6,352 bases of DNA from an uncultured Bacteroidia bacterium (GTDB lineage: Bacteria > Bacteroidota > Bacteroidia > Bacteroidales > UBA932), in assembly GCA_902767355.1 (NCBI GenBank), contig CACXHG010000012.1, positions 1-6,352 of the forward strand. Reading direction: 5' to 3'. Position 1 is the first letter of the stretch. Each line of letters opens with the position of its first letter. Of the stretch, positions 5,649 through 6,352 are shown one piece after another. The notes beneath the pieces are model-generated. The model searched no databases, was not told the DNA's origin, and was given only the letters and a program-made list of their open reading frames with translations. The position numbers and the translations under genes are program-made.

Positions 5649-6352
5649 ATGGCAAAGAATCCGTTCAAGCAACTTGCAGGTGAGACCGCCATCTACGGTC
5701 TGAGCACCATCCTGGCCAGGGTGGTGAACTTCTTGCTGGTGCCGCTGTACACCAATATTCTCTCGCGGGAGAATTACGGTATTGTGACGGAATTTCTGGC
5801 CTACATCGCAATCCTTCAGGTGGTGCTGGCACTCGGACTGGAAACCGGTTGTTTCCGCTATGCCCAGAAAGAGAAGAATGCCGCCGACGAAGGCGATGCT
5901 AAAGCCGACCCGAACCGCATCTTCTCCAACGCCTTTATGATTGTGCTGGGGCTGTGCGCGGTCTTTTTTACAGGGGTTTCGGTATTCTCCGGCGGAATAT
6001 CTTCGGCACTGGGCTACGAGGGTTTTGGCAAGGTGATTGTCTATGTGGGCGCGATTCTGCTCATAGATACAGTCACCGCCATACTTTTTGCCCGCCTGCG
6101 CTATGAGCACAAGGCCCTGAAGTTTGCCGTGATAAAGACCCTGAAGATCTTTACCGAGCTGGGGGTGAATCTGCTTCTGTATCTGGTTCTACCCAAGTAT
6201 CTGGCTTCTCACAGCGGAGCGCTTATTACGCGCTTTGTGAGCGCCACCCCCGACTTTACCTACGCCATATTTGCCATTTTTGTCAGCTGCATAGTATGCC
6301 TGCTGATGATGTTGCCCGAGATTTTCCGCCTGCGCTTTGTGCCCGACAAAAA
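5649..6352 (+). CDS. Polysaccharide/lipid-linked glycan flippase, MATE/Wzx-like (3' part missing)
   Basis: The first 234 residues of an inner-membrane transporter of the polysaccharide biosynthesis (Wzx-like, MOP superfamily) family are present; the frame runs off the window end. Family members are roughly 450-500 residues, so about half is missing. The N-terminus, GETAIYGLSTILARVVNFLL (11-30) followed by VPLYTNILSRENYGIVTEF, and ALGLETGCFRYAQ (61-73) are typical of Bacteroidota members. Hydrophobic segments are visible at about 14-34, 46-66, 92-110, 129-148, 172-188 and 205-226. A charged loop KEKNAADEGDAKADPN (74-89) separates the second and third helices and is probably cytoplasmic. Such proteins move undecaprenyl-linked sugars across the inner membrane; the substrate here is unknown. 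The ATG at 5649 is preceded by an AT-rich leader without a Shine-Dalgarno sequence. Its position after a putative GT-C glycosyltransferase supports a shared role in envelope glycan assembly. The family call is firm; the substrate and exact subfamily are open. Confidence 0.88.
   Translation, partial: MAKNPFKQLAGETAIYGLSTILARVVNFLLVPLYTNILSRENYGIVTEFLAYIAILQVVLALGLETGCFRYAQKEKNAADEGDAKADPNRIFSNAFMIVLGLCAVFFTGVSVFSGGISSALGYEGFGKVIVYVGAILLIDTVTAILFARLRYEHKALKFAVIKTLKIFTELGVNLLLYLVLPKYLASHSGALITRFVSATPDFTYAIFAIFVSCIVCLLMMLPEIFRLRFVPDK

Noticed and set aside
5622..6110. A 162-codon open frame on the - strand opposite the flippase gene.
   Set aside because: The + strand frame matches a known flippase family from its ATG to the window end, and the antisense product has no recognisable feature.

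Overview
The window reads as a chromosomal core-genome segment of a GC-rich member of the Bacteroidota, most likely the order Bacteroidales. The evidence is: an archaeal/eukaryotic-type prolyl-tRNA synthetase of the kind Bacteroides relatives carry; a DUF3078 envelope protein, a family largely confined to this phylum; a YfhO protein with motifs typical of Bacteroidota; start codons with AT-rich leaders and no Shine-Dalgarno sequence; and a perfect TAnnTTTG -7 promoter element. GC content looks like the high 50s percent by eye. Genus cannot be fixed from the sequence; an Alistipes/Rikenellaceae-like organism is one possibility. Nothing suggests phage, an insertion sequence, CRISPR or recent transfer.

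All five genes are on the + strand and nearly fill the window. Region 1 (1-3123) is a very compact run. It holds the 3' part of proS, then after 7 bases a secreted or outer-membrane DUF3078 protein, whose stop codon overlaps the GTG start of tilS by one base (TAGTG). These three are probably co-transcribed, and DUF3078 and tilS may be translationally coupled. Region 2 (3159-6352) begins after a 35-base gap that contains a -7 promoter element, with a 14-base palindrome just upstream inside the end of tilS. It encodes an 818-residue YfhO-family membrane protein and, after 33 bases, the first 234 residues of a polysaccharide flippase (MATE/Wzx-like) cut off by the window end.

Functionally the first block is translation (prolyl-tRNA charging and lysidine modification of tRNA-Ile2) with an envelope protein of unknown role inserted between. 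The second block looks like envelope glycan work: a putative GT-C-fold glycosyltransferase next to a putative lipid-linked glycan flippase. A hand count shows that about half of the isoleucine codons in the YfhO gene are AUA, the codon that needs the TilS product. The most interesting unexplained item is the YfhO-flippase pair, whose substrate in Bacteroidota is not known to me. Otherwise the window is fairly ordinary, and I did not find a convincing new system in it.
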